This document shows, piece after piece, positions 45,113-54,250 of a DNA stretch of 64,000 nucleotides (its first letter is position 1; every line of letters starts with the position of its first letter). The DNA lies in contig NZ_CP073760.1 in the NCBI RefSeq assembly GCF_018399035.1, forward strand, positions 1-64,000. Direction: 5' to 3'. A model generated the notes under the pieces. That model made no database searches. It worked only from the letters and a program-made list of their open reading frames with translations, and had not been told where the DNA came from. The position numbers and the translations under genes were made by a program. This stretch comes from Thiocapsa sp. (GTDB taxonomy: Bacteria > Pseudomonadota > Gammaproteobacteria > Chromatiales > Chromatiaceae).

Positions 45113-46750
45113 ATGAATACGCTCGACAGCTACGACCAAATCCCTTACGAGAGCTTCGCGATCCCGGAGACCCATCCGGACTATCTGGCGACGCTCGGCC
45201 GGCTGCTCGGTCTGACCACGGCGGATCCGGAGCACTGCCGGGTGTTGGAGCTGGGCGCGGCGACCGGCGGCAACCTGATCCCCATGGCCTTTCATCTGCC
45301 TTGGAGCGAGCTCGTCGGGGTCGAGCTCTCCGCCGAGCAGGCCCGGCGCGGACAGGCCATGATCGCCGAGCTGGGATTGACCAATCTGCGTCTGCTCCAT
45401 CAGGACATCCTCGATGTCGACGAGACGCAAGCCCCGTTCGACTTCATCCTGGTCCACGGCGTCTATTCCTGGGTTCCGGAGGCGGTCAAGGAGCATATCC
45501 TGCACCTCTGCGGTCGGCTCCTGAGCGAGCGCGGGATCGCCTATGTCAGCTACAACGTGCTGCCGGGCTGGCGCCAACGCGGCATGTTGCGCGACATGCT
45601 TCTGTTCCACTGCCGCGGCGCGACGGCGCCCGGCGAGCGGTTGAGTCGCGCGCGCGATCTGCTCGATCGACTCGCCCGAGGCGTGTCGGCCAAGCATCCG
45701 GACGGTCAGCCGCGACCCGAGGCCGAGACGTTGCGACGCGAGGTCGCCTATCTGCGCACCGCCCGCCCGAGCTATCTCTATCACGAGTATCTGGAGGAGA
45801 CGAACAGCCCGGAGCTGTTCAGCGACGTCATGGCGCGGGCGCGCCGTCACGGGCTCGCCTTCCTCGCCGAGTCCAAGCTGCACACCATGTTCGCCTCCAC
45901 CCTCGGGGCGGCGGCCGAGGCCGCGCTCGACGGGCTCGGCGATCAGCTCGTGCAGGAGCAGTACATGGATTTCCTGCGTCTGCGGGCCTTCCGACAGACC
46001 CTCTTCGTGCGTGCAGACGCGCAGCCTTGTCTGGAGATCGATCTGGAGCGTCTGTACGACTTCTCGGTCCATGCCGACCTGACCCCCTTGCAGCGGGTCC
46101 ATCTGAACCGCGTGAAGCGTCAGGAATATGCCACGGCGGACGGCGGTCGTCTGCAGGTGGAGCATCCCTTGACCAAGGCCGTTCTGGAAGGTCTCGCGCT
46201 GGTCTATCCGAATGCGATGCCGTTGGGGCCTCTCATGGAGGCGGCGGCGAAAGAGGTCGCCGGGACCGGCGGGCGGCGCTATGCGAACGACCGGGACGCC
46301 TGTCTGAGCGAGCTCTTCAACCTCTATATCTCCCAAGGGATCGGCCTGACCCAACGCGCCGCCCGCTGGCCGCACCAGGTCGGCGCCTGGCCTAGGGCCA
46401 CGCCCTTGGCCCGCGCGCAGGCGGCATCCGGTGAAGGGCACGTCGCGAGCGTGCGCCACCGCAGTCTCGGGCTCGATGCCTTATCCGCCCGGCTGCTCAT
46501 GCTGCTCGACGGCACGCGCGATCTGAACGGCCTGTTGACGGACCTCGCGGCCGAGATCCGGACCGACCCGGAATTGGCCGCGGCCTTGGGGTCGCCGGGC
46601 AAGGGCGAGGTTCGGTCGGAGCAGATCGCACCGGCCAGTCTCGAGCGTCTGCTCGGCATCTTTGCGCGCGCGGGGCTGCTTGCTGCGGACGTGCAGCCGC
46701 GCGATTCGGAGCCGGGGGCGCAAGGACGCAACGGCACGACCGACGGCTGA
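45113..46750 (+). CDS. class I SAM methyltransferase with regulatory domain (PKMT-like)
   Basis: 545 residues: MNTLDSYDQIPYESFAIPETHPDYLATLGRLLGL opening (read as MNTLDSYDQIPYESFA and THPDYLATLGRLLGL), SAM-binding motif VLELGAATGGNLIPMA near 44-60, post-I acidic GVELS, FDFILVHGVYSWVP near 110 and a C-terminal methyltransferase-regulatory domain (about 215-300, SYLYHEYLEETNSPELF). This architecture is shared with rickettsial protein-lysine methyltransferases that modify outer-membrane proteins; the substrate here is unknown. The gene lies downstream of a microsatellite and 30 bp before pbpC. Confidence 0.82.
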   Translation: MNTLDSYDQIPYESFAIPETHPDYLATLGRLLGLTTADPEHCRVLELGAATGGNLIPMAFHLPWSELVGVELSAEQARRGQAMIAELGLTNLRLLHQDILDVDETQAPFDFILVHGVYSWVPEAVKEHILHLCGRLLSERGIAYVSYNVLPGWRQRGMLRDMLLFHCRGATAPGERLSRARDLLDRLARGVSAKHPDGQPRPEAETLRREVAYLRTARPSYLYHEYLEETNSPELFSDVMARARRHGLAFLAESKLHTMFASTLGAAAEAALDGLGDQLVQEQYMDFLRLRAFRQTLFVRADAQPCLEIDLERLYDFSVHADLTPLQRVHLNRVKRQEYATADGGRLQVEHPLTKAVLEGLALVYPNAMPLGPLMEAAAKEVAGTGGRRYANDRDACLSELFNLYISQGIGLTQRAARWPHQVGAWPRATPLARAQAASGEGHVASVRHRSLGLDALSARLLMLLDGTRDLNGLLTDLAAEIRTDPELAAALGSPGKGEVRSEQIAPASLERLLGIFARAGLLAADVQPRDSEPGAQGRNGTTDG

Positions 46751-46780
46751 CCGAGGAGGTTCCGCCGTGACACGGGTCGG

Positions 46781-48883
46781 GTGGTCTCGGTGAAGGGCGC
46801 GCTGATCAAGCCGCTTGCGGTCCTCGGCGCCGCCTTGCTCCTGCTGGCGGGCGGTCGAGCGGGATGGGATACCCTGATCGAGACCACGCCGCCGCCGGAC
46901 ATGCGGATCTCCACCTCGACCCTGATGCTGGACCGCGACGGGCGTCTGCTGCGCGCCTTCACGGTCGCCGACGGACGCTGGCGTCTGCCGGTCGATCTGG
47001 ACGCGGTCGATCCGACCTATGTGGCGATGCTTCTGGCCTACGAGGATCGCCGATTCGCCTCGCACCCGGGTGTCGATGTACTCGCGCTCATGCGGGCCGG
47101 CTGGCAGCTCCTGAGCCAGGGAGGAATCCGGTCCGGCGGCTCGACCCTGACCATGCAACTGGCGCGGCTGCTGGAGACGCGCTCGACACGGGATGCCGGC
47201 GGCAAGCTCCGGCAGATGCGCTCCGCACTCCGGCTGGAGCGACAGCTCGACAAAAGCGCCATCCTGCAAACCTATCTGACCCTCGCCCCCTACGGCGGCA
47301 ACCTCGAAGGTGTGCGTTCGGCCTCGCTCGCGTGGCTCGGCAAGGAGCCGCGACGCCTGACGCCGGCCGAGGCCGCGTTGCTCGTCGCATTGCCCCAGTC
47401 GCCCGAGACACGCCGGCCGGATCGGCACCCCGAGGCCGCGCGTCGGGCACGCGATCGGGTGCTCGAGCATGTGCGCCTTGCCGGCGTCATCGACGCGGAC
47501 GAGGCGGCCGCGGCGCGCGCCGAGCCCGTCCCGACCGCGCGTCTGGATGCCCCGATGCTGGCGGCGCATCTCACCGATCGACTCAGACGCGCACAGCCCG
47601 AGCGCGCGGTCCATCGCCTGACCCTGGACGCCGGTCTACAGAGTCGGCTTGAGCAGCTCGCGAGCGCGCGTGCCGCCGCACTCGGTCCGCGGGTCTCGAT
47701 GGGGATCCTGGTCGCCGATCACGGGCGCGGGGAGATCCTCGCCAGCGTGGGTTCGGCCGGTCTTTTCGAGACCGCTCGGCAGGGCCATGTGGACATGACG
47801 CGCGCGGTGCGCTCGCCGGGCTCTGCGCTCAAGCCGCTCATCTACGGGCTGGCCTTCGAGGACGGTCGGGCCCATCCCGAAAGCCTGATCGAGGATCGCC
47901 CGAGCGCCTTCGGCGGCTATGTCCCGGCGAACTTCGATCTGGGTTTTCAAGGGACGGTCACGGTGCGCCGGGCGCTGCAGCTCTCGCTGAACATCCCGGC
48001 GGTCAAGCTGCTGGATGCGGTCGGGCCGGCACGTCTGGTCGCGCGGATGCGCCGCGCCGGTGCCCGGCCAGTGCTTCCCGATCTGAGTCCGCCAGGGCTC
48101 GCGGTCGGCCTGGGCGGGGTCGGCGTGTCCTTGACGGATCTCGTGGGCATCTATGCGGCGATCGCTCGGGGCGGTCGCCCGGCGATCCTGCGGGACACCC
48201 TCGACGAACAGGGCGCGGGGTTCGGATCGCTCGGCATCGCCGCGGATGCCGGGGCACCCGTGCTCGAGGCACGTGCGGCCTGGTATGTCGCCTCGATCCT
48301 CGCCGGCGCGCCGGCACCGACCAACAGCGCGCCCGGCGTGCTCGCCTTCAAGACCGGGACCTCCTACGGCTACCGCGACGCCTGGGCGATCGGGTTCGAC
48401 GGGCGCCATGTGGCCGGCGTCTGGGTCGGTCGTCCGGACGGCGCGCCCGTGCCCGGACTCGCCGGCATCGACGCCGCCGCACCCGTGCTGGTCGAGGTCT
48501 TTGCGCGTCTCGGTCCGACGATCCCACTCCCGCCGGCGCCCCCCGGCATCCTGAGCACGACCTCGGCGGAGCTGCCCCCGCCGCTGCGTCGCGTTCAGGA
48601 TCCACGCGCCGCCGCGCGCGGCGGCGCCCACGCCCCGCAGATCGCCTATCCGCCCGAGGGCGCGCGCGTCGAGCTGGGTCTCGGGCGAGGTCGGGCCGCC
48701 GATCTGGTCCTGCGCGTTCGTGACGGCGTCCCGCCCTTCACCTGGTTCGTCGACGGCGCCCCGGTCGTACGCGAGCCCTACGCCCGAACCGCCCGATGGG
48801 CGCCCGACGGCCCTGGATACGTCGCCATCTCGGTCGTCGACGCCCGCGGCGCAGCGGCGAGGGTGAGTGTCTTTCTCCAATGA
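46781..48883 (+). CDS. pbpC: penicillin-binding protein 1C
   Basis: About 700 residues. N-terminal anchor, GT51 glycosyltransferase (AYEDRRFASHPGVD, GGSTLTMQLARLLE, PYGGNLEGVRSASLAWLGK), transpeptidase with SxxK (SPGSALKP), SxN-like (SLN in LQLSLNIPAVK) and KTG (FKTGTSYGYRD), then a C-terminal BiPBP_C beta domain (PPFTWFVDGAP). Polymerises and cross-links peptidoglycan. pbpC usually sits beside an alpha-2-macroglobulin gene, absent here. Oddity: GAGGAGG at 46753-46759 is well placed for a GTG at 46767 that reads VTRVGWSR out of frame with the rest, so a one-base loss near 46788 may hide the true start. Confidence 0.9.
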   Translation: MVSVKGALIKPLAVLGAALLLLAGGRAGWDTLIETTPPPDMRISTSTLMLDRDGRLLRAFTVADGRWRLPVDLDAVDPTYVAMLLAYEDRRFASHPGVDVLALMRAGWQLLSQGGIRSGGSTLTMQLARLLETRSTRDAGGKLRQMRSALRLERQLDKSAILQTYLTLAPYGGNLEGVRSASLAWLGKEPRRLTPAEAALLVALPQSPETRRPDRHPEAARRARDRVLEHVRLAGVIDADEAAAARAEPVPTARLDAPMLAAHLTDRLRRAQPERAVHRLTLDAGLQSRLEQLASARAAALGPRVSMGILVADHGRGEILASVGSAGLFETARQGHVDMTRAVRSPGSALKPLIYGLAFEDGRAHPESLIEDRPSAFGGYVPANFDLGFQGTVTVRRALQLSLNIPAVKLLDAVGPARLVARMRRAGARPVLPDLSPPGLAVGLGGVGVSLTDLVGIYAAIARGGRPAILRDTLDEQGAGFGSLGIAADAGAPVLEARAAWYVASILAGAPAPTNSAPGVLAFKTGTSYGYRDAWAIGFDGRHVAGVWVGRPDGAPVPGLAGIDAAAPVLVEVFARLGPTIPLPPAPPGILSTTSAELPPPLRRVQDPRAAARGGAHAPQIAYPPEGARVELGLGRGRAADLVLRVRDGVPPFTWFVDGAPVVREPYARTARWAPDGPGYVAISVVDARGAAARVSVFLQ

Positions 48884-49005
48884 TGAAGATGTCCTTTTTT
48901 CGCGGATGAGCATCGCCCTCGCGGGGCGCACTGGCGTTCAGCAAGATTCACCCTCACACTGCAGACGAGTGGTGCAGTGCAGATGTTCCGAGCCCGTCCG
49001 AGACA

Positions 49006-49088
<83 letters not shown>

Positions 49089-49154
49089 AACGGTCTCGAT
49101 ACATCTGCCGTGCTGCACTCGTCGAGGTTGGCCCCCATCCCGGAGCCCGTCATC

Positions 49155-49619
49155 ATGTCTCAAACGCTTTACGACCGAGATCTATACGACTGGTCCATGC
49201 AGACCGCTCGCCTGTTGCGCGAAGGGCGCTATGCCGAGATCGACACGCCGCATCTTGCGGAGGAAGTGGAGTCGATGGGCACGAGTGAGCGCCGAGCCTT
49301 GGAACATCGTCTGGTGGTGCTGCTGGTTCACCTGCTCACATGGGAACACCAGCCCGAGCAGCGCTCCAAGAGTTGGCAGCGGACCTTGATCGAGCAGCGC
49401 AAGCAGGTCGCCAAACTCTTGAACGACAGCCCGAGCCTGAAGCCTCGTCTGACAGATCTGCTCGTGGATGCCTACGAGAGCGCCGTGCGGTGGGCGGCCG
49501 ATGACACGGGGAGGGACGAGAGCGAGTTCCCCAAAAGTTGTCCCTATCGGTCTGAACAGGTCCTCGATCCTTCATTTTTTCCTGGCTCCGATGAAACCGA
49601 GGCAACCCGCCATGACTGA
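49155..49619 (+). CDS. DUF29 domain-containing protein
   Basis: 154 residues starting MSQTLYDRDLYDWSMQTARL, then HLAEEVESMGTSERRALEHRLVVLLVHLLTWEHQPE and a C-terminal SCPYRSEQVLDPSFFPG motif close to that of the first DUF29 protein in the window (SCPWKQEEIL). Function unknown. ATG 49155 is the family-like start. The last 8 nt overlap the start of the next gene. Confidence 0.82.
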   Translation: MSQTLYDRDLYDWSMQTARLLREGRYAEIDTPHLAEEVESMGTSERRALEHRLVVLLVHLLTWEHQPEQRSKSWQRTLIEQRKQVAKLLNDSPSLKPRLTDLLVDAYESAVRWAADDTGRDESEFPKSCPYRSEQVLDPSFFPGSDETEATRHD

Positions 49620-50103
49620 GACCTCCTCGCCCGGACGCCCCTCGGCGCTGCTCTGGGCCGTCGCCGGTCTGCTGCTCGTCGCCGTCGTCGCGGTCGCACT
49701 CTATAAAGCCTGGCCGCTGCTGAACCCGACACTGGCCGAGATCGCACCGCTCGATCCGAGTTGTGATCTGCGTGCCGGACCCTGTGATGCGCGGTTTGGC
49801 GGCGGGGAGAGCGTGCGCTTTGCGATCGAGCCGCAGAGTATCCCGGTCGTGACGCCGCTGCGGCTTGTCGTGCAGACGACCGGCTTCGACGTTCGCGCGG
49901 TGGAGGTCGATTTCGCCGGCGTGGACATGAATATGGGTTACAACCGCGCCGGCCTTGATTCGGTCGGGCCGGGCCTTTACGAAGGGCAGGGGACCTTGCC
50001 GGTGTGCGTGCGGGCGCGCATGGAGTGGGAGGCGAGGGTGTTGCTCCATACGGCCGACGGGATCTTGGCGGCGCCGTTTCGATTCGAGACGGTGAGGGAT
50101 TGA
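49612..50103 (+). CDS. hypothetical membrane-anchored periplasmic protein
   Basis: 163 residues from ATG 49612: short polar N-terminus, one membrane helix (ALLWAVAGLLLVAVVAVALY), then a periplasmic domain with a Cys pair (LDPSCDLRAGPCDARF) and VEVDFAGVDMNMGYNR and GTLPVCVRARMEWEA segments. No family assigned; the beta-rich domain with VDMNMGYN may be a conserved Chromatiales protein of unknown role. Overlaps the DUF29 stop. Confidence 0.65.
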   Translation: MTETSSPGRPSALLWAVAGLLLVAVVAVALYKAWPLLNPTLAEIAPLDPSCDLRAGPCDARFGGGESVRFAIEPQSIPVVTPLRLVVQTTGFDVRAVEVDFAGVDMNMGYNRAGLDSVGPGLYEGQGTLPVCVRARMEWEARVLLHTADGILAAPFRFETVRD

Positions 50104-50113
50104 ATCTGGCGGG

Positions 50114-51007
50114 TTAGCGGTCCCGATAGCGGAGGGTCAGCTCGCCGTAGGCGTCGATGCGGCGGTCGCGCAGGAAGGGCCAGAGTCGGCGGACCTGCTC
50201 GGTGCGGGCCGGTTCGATCTGTGCGAGCAGGATCTGCGGGCTCCGGTCGCCGGCCTGTGCGAGGATCTCGCCTTGGGGACCACAGACGAAGGAGTGGCCC
50301 CAGAACCGTGCGCCGGCGGTCGCGCCGCTCGGATCCGGCTCGAACCCGACCCGATTGCAGGCCGCGACGGGCAGGGCGTTCGCGATCGCATGGCTGCGCT
50401 GGATCCCGATCCATGCCTCGCGCTGGCGGGCCTGCTCTTGCGGGGTATCGTTCGGATCCCAGCCGATCGCGGTCGGGTAGAGCAGGATCTCCGCCCCGGC
50501 CAACGCCATCAGACGTGCAGCCTCCGGATACCATTGATCCCAACAGACCAGCACGCCTAGGCGCCCGACCGAGGTGTCGATCGGCTCGAAGCCGAGGTCG
50601 CCGGGCGTGAAATAGAATTTCTCGTAGTAGCCGGGATCGTCCGGGATGTGCATCTTGCGATAGACCCCGGCGATTCGGCCGTCGCTGTCAAGGACTACGG
50701 CGGTGTTGTGATAGAGCCCGGGGGCGCGGCGCTCGAACAGCGAGGCGACGATGACCACGCCGAGCTCGCTCGCCAGCGCGCCGAGTCGCTCGGTGCTCGG
50801 ACCCGGGATCGACTCGGCGAGATCGAAGTTGGCCGGGTCCTCGATCTGGCAGAAGTAGTCGCTGTTGTGCAGCTCCCGGAGCAGAACGAGACGCGCACCG
50901 CCCGCGACGGCTTCGATGATTCCTCTCTCGCAGGCGTCGAGATTTGCCGCAACGCTTCCCTGATCGGTTTCCTGTACAAGTGCGATGGTGAAAGGGGACC
51001 CCGACAT
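50114..51007 (-). CDS. aguB: N-carbamoylputrescine amidase (carbon-nitrogen hydrolase)
   Basis: 297 residues, nitrilase superfamily with the E-K-C triad: Glu 45 in LLRELHNSDYF, Lys 118 in YRKMHIPDDPGYYEKFYF, Cys 155 in VLVCWDQWYPEAAR. RELHNSDYFCQ and HIPDDPGYYEKFYF are signatures of AguB, which hydrolyses N-carbamoylputrescine to putrescine. The usual partner agmatine deiminase (aguA) is not adjacent in this window. Convergent with the preceding hypothetical gene. Confidence 0.9.
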   Translation of the reverse strand: MSGSPFTIALVQETDQGSVAANLDACERGIIEAVAGGARLVLLRELHNSDYFCQIEDPANFDLAESIPGPSTERLGALASELGVVIVASLFERRAPGLYHNTAVVLDSDGRIAGVYRKMHIPDDPGYYEKFYFTPGDLGFEPIDTSVGRLGVLVCWDQWYPEAARLMALAGAEILLYPTAIGWDPNDTPQEQARQREAWIGIQRSHAIANALPVAACNRVGFEPDPSGATAGARFWGHSFVCGPQGEILAQAGDRSPQILLAQIEPARTEQVRRLWPFLRDRRIDAYGELTLRYRDR

Positions 51008-51073
51008 GCGCCAACCTCCGAAAACAGTGGATCCAGGTGTGTGACTGATTGATCGCGGGGAGCGCGGATTCGA

Positions 51074-51553
51074 TCACACGAGCGGCTGCCAGTGTGCAAA
51101 GGTCGCGGCCTGCCCGAGAGACCGCCCCTCTTCATCGATCAGGTTCCAAACGACCGCGCTCTCGATGCGAAACCGCCGCCCGCTCGAGGATACGCGCACC
51201 CCGCTGTAATGGTCGATGAATCCGTGGGCCGTCACCTGCGCGAGCAGGCGCGCGCGCTCCTCCCGATCCGGTGCCTCGGCGGTCAAGCGCGAGGGCATCC
51301 GCGTCAACTGCTCCCAATCGAGCTCGAACAGATCCAGAACCCTTCGGTTGCCGTAGGTCAGGATCGGATCCGGGTCGGCATTGTGCGACAAGAGCGCAAA
51401 GGGCGCCTCGAACAGAAGCCGGGCGGCCTCGCGATCATCCAAGCCTGACTCGATCAGATCGCGCCCCGTGAGGCGTCGATAGCTGGTGCGCAGGAGTCGG
51501 GCATGGTCGCACAGGAAGTCATTGGACGGGTCGGGGAAGAGGAAGGGCATCAC
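51074..51553 (-). CDS. MEKHLA-domain (PAS-related) protein
   Basis: 159 residues, with the MEKHLA pattern HARLLRTSYRRLTGRDLI, ARLLFEAPFALLSHNADPDPILTYGNRRVLDLFELDW and a C-terminal SGRRFRIESAVVWNLIDEEGRSLGQAATF. The fold is PAS-like and ligand unknown; bacterial stand-alone MEKHLA proteins are uncharacterised. It lies 66 bp upstream of aguB on the same strand and may be co-transcribed. Confidence 0.82.
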   Translation of the reverse strand: MMPFLFPDPSNDFLCDHARLLRTSYRRLTGRDLIESGLDDREAARLLFEAPFALLSHNADPDPILTYGNRRVLDLFELDWEQLTRMPSRLTAEAPDREERARLLAQVTAHGFIDHYSGVRVSSSGRRFRIESAVVWNLIDEEGRSLGQAATFAHWQPLV

Positions 51554-51672
51554 CTGATGATCCTGTCGGAATTCGAGGGGGCAGGCTCACCGTTTGAGCC
51601 TCCGTCCTGTTAGTCTCTGCCGGATTCAGGGCCGGCAATCAGGCCCCTCTGTTCCCGGACCCACGATCGCGC

Positions 51673-52449
51673 ATGGCCAACTTCCAGACTCATCTCAACG
51701 GCGGCATCTTCGTGAGCGTCGCCACGGTGCTCGGCTTGCACGGCGCCGGACTGGTCGAGCAGGGCGCAACACTCGGTTATTTTGCACTGGGCGTGGCCGG
51801 GAGTCTCCTTCCGGACATCGACGCCGACGCCTCCAAACCGGTGCGTGCCTTCTTCAATGTGCTCGGGGTTGTGGTCGCCTTCGCGATGACGCTCCCGCTG
51901 ATCGGGCGGTTTCTGCCGCTGGAGGTCGCGCTCATCTGGATCGGCGTCTTTCTCTGCGTGCGCTATCTGGTCTTCGAGCTCTTTGCGCGGGCGACGGTGC
52001 ATCGCGGCATTTGGCATTCCTGGCTCGGGATTGCCGCAGCGGCGCTTGCGACCGTCAACATCGCCTACTGGATGATGGACCGGTCTGCGGAGTCGGCCTG
52101 GATCGCCGGTTTCATGGTCGGCATCGGTTACCTGACGCACCTCGTCCTGGACGAGCTCTACAGCGTCGACCTCCTGAACAGTCGGGTCAAACGTTCCTTC
52201 GGGACCGCGCTCAAGCCCTTCAGTCTCGCCGATCCTCGAAGCAGTCTCGGGATGCTGGCCGTCGTCGTTGCGTTGGCGTGGTTTGCGCCGGCGCTCGATC
52301 GGGGTTTGCTGCCGGCGGAGAATCTGTCTCGGACGATCGTCGTCGTCGCCGATCGTCTGGTCGAGACGCTCGGGGGCGTGGTCGACGGGGCCGGTGTGCT
52401 GGTGCAGTCCCTGGTCGACTGGATCCGCACGGGGGCGGCCAACCTTTGA
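51673..52449 (+). CDS. YdjM/DUF457-type membrane metal-dependent hydrolase
   Basis: 258 residues beginning MANFQTHLNGGIFVSV with His 7, PDIDAD near 48 and TVHRGIWHSWLG near 115, the scattered His/Asp metal ligands of the YdjM family, between five to six membrane helices. Activity is unknown; enterobacterial YdjM is LexA-regulated, but no LexA site is seen here. Confidence 0.8.
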   Translation: MANFQTHLNGGIFVSVATVLGLHGAGLVEQGATLGYFALGVAGSLLPDIDADASKPVRAFFNVLGVVVAFAMTLPLIGRFLPLEVALIWIGVFLCVRYLVFELFARATVHRGIWHSWLGIAAAALATVNIAYWMMDRSAESAWIAGFMVGIGYLTHLVLDELYSVDLLNSRVKRSFGTALKPFSLADPRSSLGMLAVVVALAWFAPALDRGLLPAENLSRTIVVVADRLVETLGGVVDGAGVLVQSLVDWIRTGAANL

Positions 52450-52585
52450 GCGCCGGGCGTGCACATCGGACGGCACGTTGGGCGGAGCGTCGGCTTGTTG
52501 GCGTCCGCACTCGCGAGTAGCATCGCCTGCGGCTCGGCGGGTGCCGAGACCTCTGTCCTGGACCGAAGATCGAGGTAATCACGCG

Positions 52586-52942
52586 ATGAAATACTATCTC
52601 GGAGCAGTCTGCCTTCTCATGGGTGCCTGGTTGGTGTACCAAGCGCTGGCTCATCGACGCGCCGTGATCGGGGCCCGCGAGCGCGCCGCCGCGCAGAACC
52701 GCGAGCAGAAGATCCATCAACACCTGGAAGGCCTGCGGCTCGGCCTTGCGCCTCTCTATGTGATGGGAATCCTCTTTACGGGGACGGTCCTGGGTGCGAT
52801 CTGGTTCGTCGTGGACCGCGAGCGGGTCTTTTCCGTCCTCGACATCCTCGGGTTCCTGACGGTCCTTGCGGCCTACGCCTTTTGGATGGCTGTGCGGATC
52901 CAATACAGCCCGATCGGGCTGGACGCCAAGCAGACCGAGTGA
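52586..52942 (+). CDS. hypothetical protein with three membrane helices
   Basis: 118 residues from ATG 52586 (CGAGGT upstream): an N-terminal helix (YYLGAVCLLMGAWLVYQAL), a charged stretch (ARERAAAQNREQKIHQHLEG) and two further helices (LYVMGILFTGTVLGAIWFVV; VLDILGFLTVLAAYAFWMAV). No family recognised. The open frame upstream of 52586 is not used because it lacks a ribosome site and overlaps the preceding gene. Confidence 0.6.
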   Translation: MKYYLGAVCLLMGAWLVYQALAHRRAVIGARERAAAQNREQKIHQHLEGLRLGLAPLYVMGILFTGTVLGAIWFVVDRERVFSVLDILGFLTVLAAYAFWMAVRIQYSPIGLDAKQTE

Positions 52943-53092
52943 GCGCTGCTCGCACCGTTGCGAGTCTCGCCGGGCGTTTCTCGCCGCCGGAGAGCCTGTG
53001 CGTTACGCGATCGCGCGGATGCGTGCGAGCGACGATATCCGGACCTCGGCCTTGGGCTTGCACAAAACCGACCTCGCTGGCAGATTGACGCG

Positions 53093-54250
53093 ATGATTGC
53101 ATGTCGTTTGCATGCCGCTAATTCGCTCGCCCGGGCGGCACCTCCGCTGGAGCACGGCGGGCGTCTGCGCGAGGCCGCGGCGCGTTACCGCATCCCCGTG
53201 CAGGATTGGTTGGATCTCTCGACCGGCATCAATCCCGATGGCTGGCCCGTACCCGAGGTGCCCGGTACCGCATGGGCGCGGTTGCCCGAAGAGGACGACG
53301 GTCTGGAAGCAACGGCCGCGCGGTGTTACGGCGCGCCCGGTCTCCTCCCTGTCGCCGGCTCGCAGGCCGCCATCCAGGCGTTGCCCGATTTGCGGATGCC
53401 CGGACGCGTCGGGGTACCGACGGTCGGCTATCAGGAGCATGCGCAAGCATGGCAACGCGCCGGTCACACCCTGGTCCGCCTGGCCGACGGAGTACCGGAA
53501 GACGACCGCGGCGCGGGTCTGGACGATCTCGATGTCCTGATCGTGATCAATCCGAACAATCCGACGGGTAGACGCTGGCCGGCGAGCACCTTGCTCGATT
53601 GGCACGCGCGGCTCGCGGCACGCGGCGGCTGGCTTCTCGTGGACGAGGCATTCATGGACACGACCCCGCGGGACAGCCTCGCGCCCTACACCGATCGGCC
53701 GGGTTTGATCGTCCTGCGGTCGTTGGGAAAATTCTATGGACTCGCCGGGGTGCGCGTCGGATTCGTGCTCGGCACGGCCGATCTGCGCGAGGCGCTGCGT
53801 GCGCGGCTCGGACCCTGGACACTGAACGGTCCGGCCCGCCATGTCGCCCGGCTCGCCTTGACCGATGCGCCCTGGCAGGAGGCGACCCGCGCATCGCTGC
53901 GCCGGGCCTCCTCCAGGCTTGCCGGGCTGCTGTCCGATGATGGCCTCGTGCCGACGGGCGGAACCGAACTGTTTCAATGGGTCTGCACAGCGGAGGCCCC
54001 GGCCATCCAGGATCGACTGGCACGGCAGGGCATCCTGGTCCGGCGATTCGAGGCGCCGCCGAGTCTCCGCTTCGGACTGCCGGGTGACGAATCGGGCTGG
54101 GCGCGGCTCGAGTCCGGGTTGCGCTGTCCGGCGGCGTGCGCGTCCGGGGATGCGTCCGGCCAAGCCGCCGGCGAGACCCCCGAGATTCGGTCTTCGTCAT
54201 CGGTTGCCCCGCCGCTCGCGCCTGCCCCTGTCCCCGGCGCTCCAAGATGA
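53093..54250 (+). CDS. cobD: threonine-phosphate decarboxylase (cobalamin)
   Basis: 385 residues, class I/II PLP aminotransferase fold. [14 protein letters not shown] and DLSTGINP near the start are typical of CobD/Cob[18 protein letters not shown] and the PLP Lys in [16 protein letters not shown] follow. It makes (R)-1-amino-2-propanol phosphate for the nucleotide loop of B12. The ATG 53093 start fits the family. The C-terminal 45 residues (Ser/Pro/Ala-rich) exceed the normal length. Overlaps cobQ by 4 nt. Confidence 0.9.
   Translation: MIACRLHAANSLARAAPPLEHGGRLREAAARYRIPVQDWLDLSTGINPDGWPVPEVPGTAWARLPEEDDGLEATAARCYGAPGLLPVAGSQAAIQALPDLRMPGRVGVPTVGYQEHAQAWQRAGHTLVRLADGVPEDDRGAGLDDLDVLIVINPNNPTGRRWPASTLLDWHARLAARGGWLLVDEAFMDTTPRDSLAPYTDRPGLIVLRSLGKFYGLAGVRVGFVLGTADLREALRARLGPWTLNGPARHVARLALTDAPWQEATRASLRRASSRLAGLLSDDGLVPTGGTELFQWVCTAEAPAIQDRLARQGILVRRFEAPPSLRFGLPGDESGWARLESGLRCPAACASGDASGQAAGETPEIRSSSSVAPPLAPAPVPGAPR

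Noticed and set aside
52958..53092. Cobalamin riboswitch before cobD
   Set aside because: I looked for the B12-box pattern (GCCACTG-like) upstream of cobD and saw none.
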